Below are positions 20,639 to 20,664 of a stretch of 20,664 nucleotides of DNA, one piece after another. The notes below the pieces were generated by a model, which saw only the letters and a program-made list of their open reading frames with translations, did not search any database and was not told where the DNA came from. The DNA is from a virus. The stretch's first letter is position 1. Each line of letters opens with the position of its first letter. The DNA lies in IMG/VR virus record IMGVR_UViG_3300034198_021551, positions 1 to 20,664 of that record; one strand, 5' to 3'. The position numbers and the translations under genes were made by a program.

Positions 20639-20664
20639 TGTGAAGTCCTTGTAAAAATGGTCGG

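Noticed and set aside
1-20664. CRISPR array, insertion sequence, integrase or attachment site
   Set aside because: No regularly spaced repeats, transposase or integrase motifs were seen. The tmRNA 3' end could mimic an attachment site, but the 5' half is present and paired, so it is a gene and not an att remnant.

Overview
The window reads as part of a large T4-like (myovirus) phage genome. The evidence is homologues of gp47/gp46, gp32, gp59 and gp33, the last three in the T4 order 33-59-32, together with a RecB-type exonuclease, an Hsp20, FmdB-like zinc ribbons, a tRNA-Gln, tightly overlapping genes and no ribosomal or metabolic operons. The host is not stated by the sequence. The TonB-dependent receptor is of the Oar-like type with an N-terminal carboxypeptidase-regulatory domain that is abundant in Acidobacteriota, so a Gram-negative host of that kind is a reasonable guess (inference).

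Layout: 3-4186 (+) holds the recombination nuclease pair gp47/gp46 and a DNA methyltransferase. 4187-8470 (+) is an auxiliary cassette: a 1028-residue TonB-dependent outer-membrane receptor, an Hsp20 and a Dps-like ferritin, with hairpins and TAAATA boxes between them. 8471-10623 (-) is the replication/late-transcription block gp33-gp59-gp32 plus a small membrane protein. 10645-11046 (-) is a circularly permuted (two-piece) tmRNA gene, preceded by an endonuclease VII-like HNH gene. 11459-17376 (-) is a long train of overlapping genes: exonuclease, two FmdB-like zinc ribbons, two glycosyltransferases, three methyltransferase-fold proteins (two of them tandem paralogues) and small unknown proteins. 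17404-17510 holds a tRNA-Gln and a tRNA-like T-arm remnant. 17532-19149 (-) encodes two envelope-associated proteins and a zinc-binding small protein. 19202-19948 (+) is a P-loop kinase with a possible capsid-targeting N-terminus. The right end holds a small basic protein whose leader contains a structured RNA.

The most unusual item is the RNA system. The permuted tmRNA has a full acceptor stem with the G3-U70 alanine signal, a T-arm, an 18-codon tag ending in YALAA, and long-range helix 2 pairing. The segment joining its two halves contains two conserved strands, one of 20 nt (identical) and one of 21 nt (one mismatch), that recur in the same order in the leader at 20288-20437. The flanking stems differ in sequence but keep pairing, as expected of a conserved structured RNA, possibly one that processes or caps the transcript.

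A TAAATA box stands before several genes and fits a T4-type late promoter, which suits the presence of gp33. At two genes the predicted start of transcription coincides with the A of the ATG, and two more genes have TATAAT at a similar position, which suggests leaderless mRNAs in this phage.
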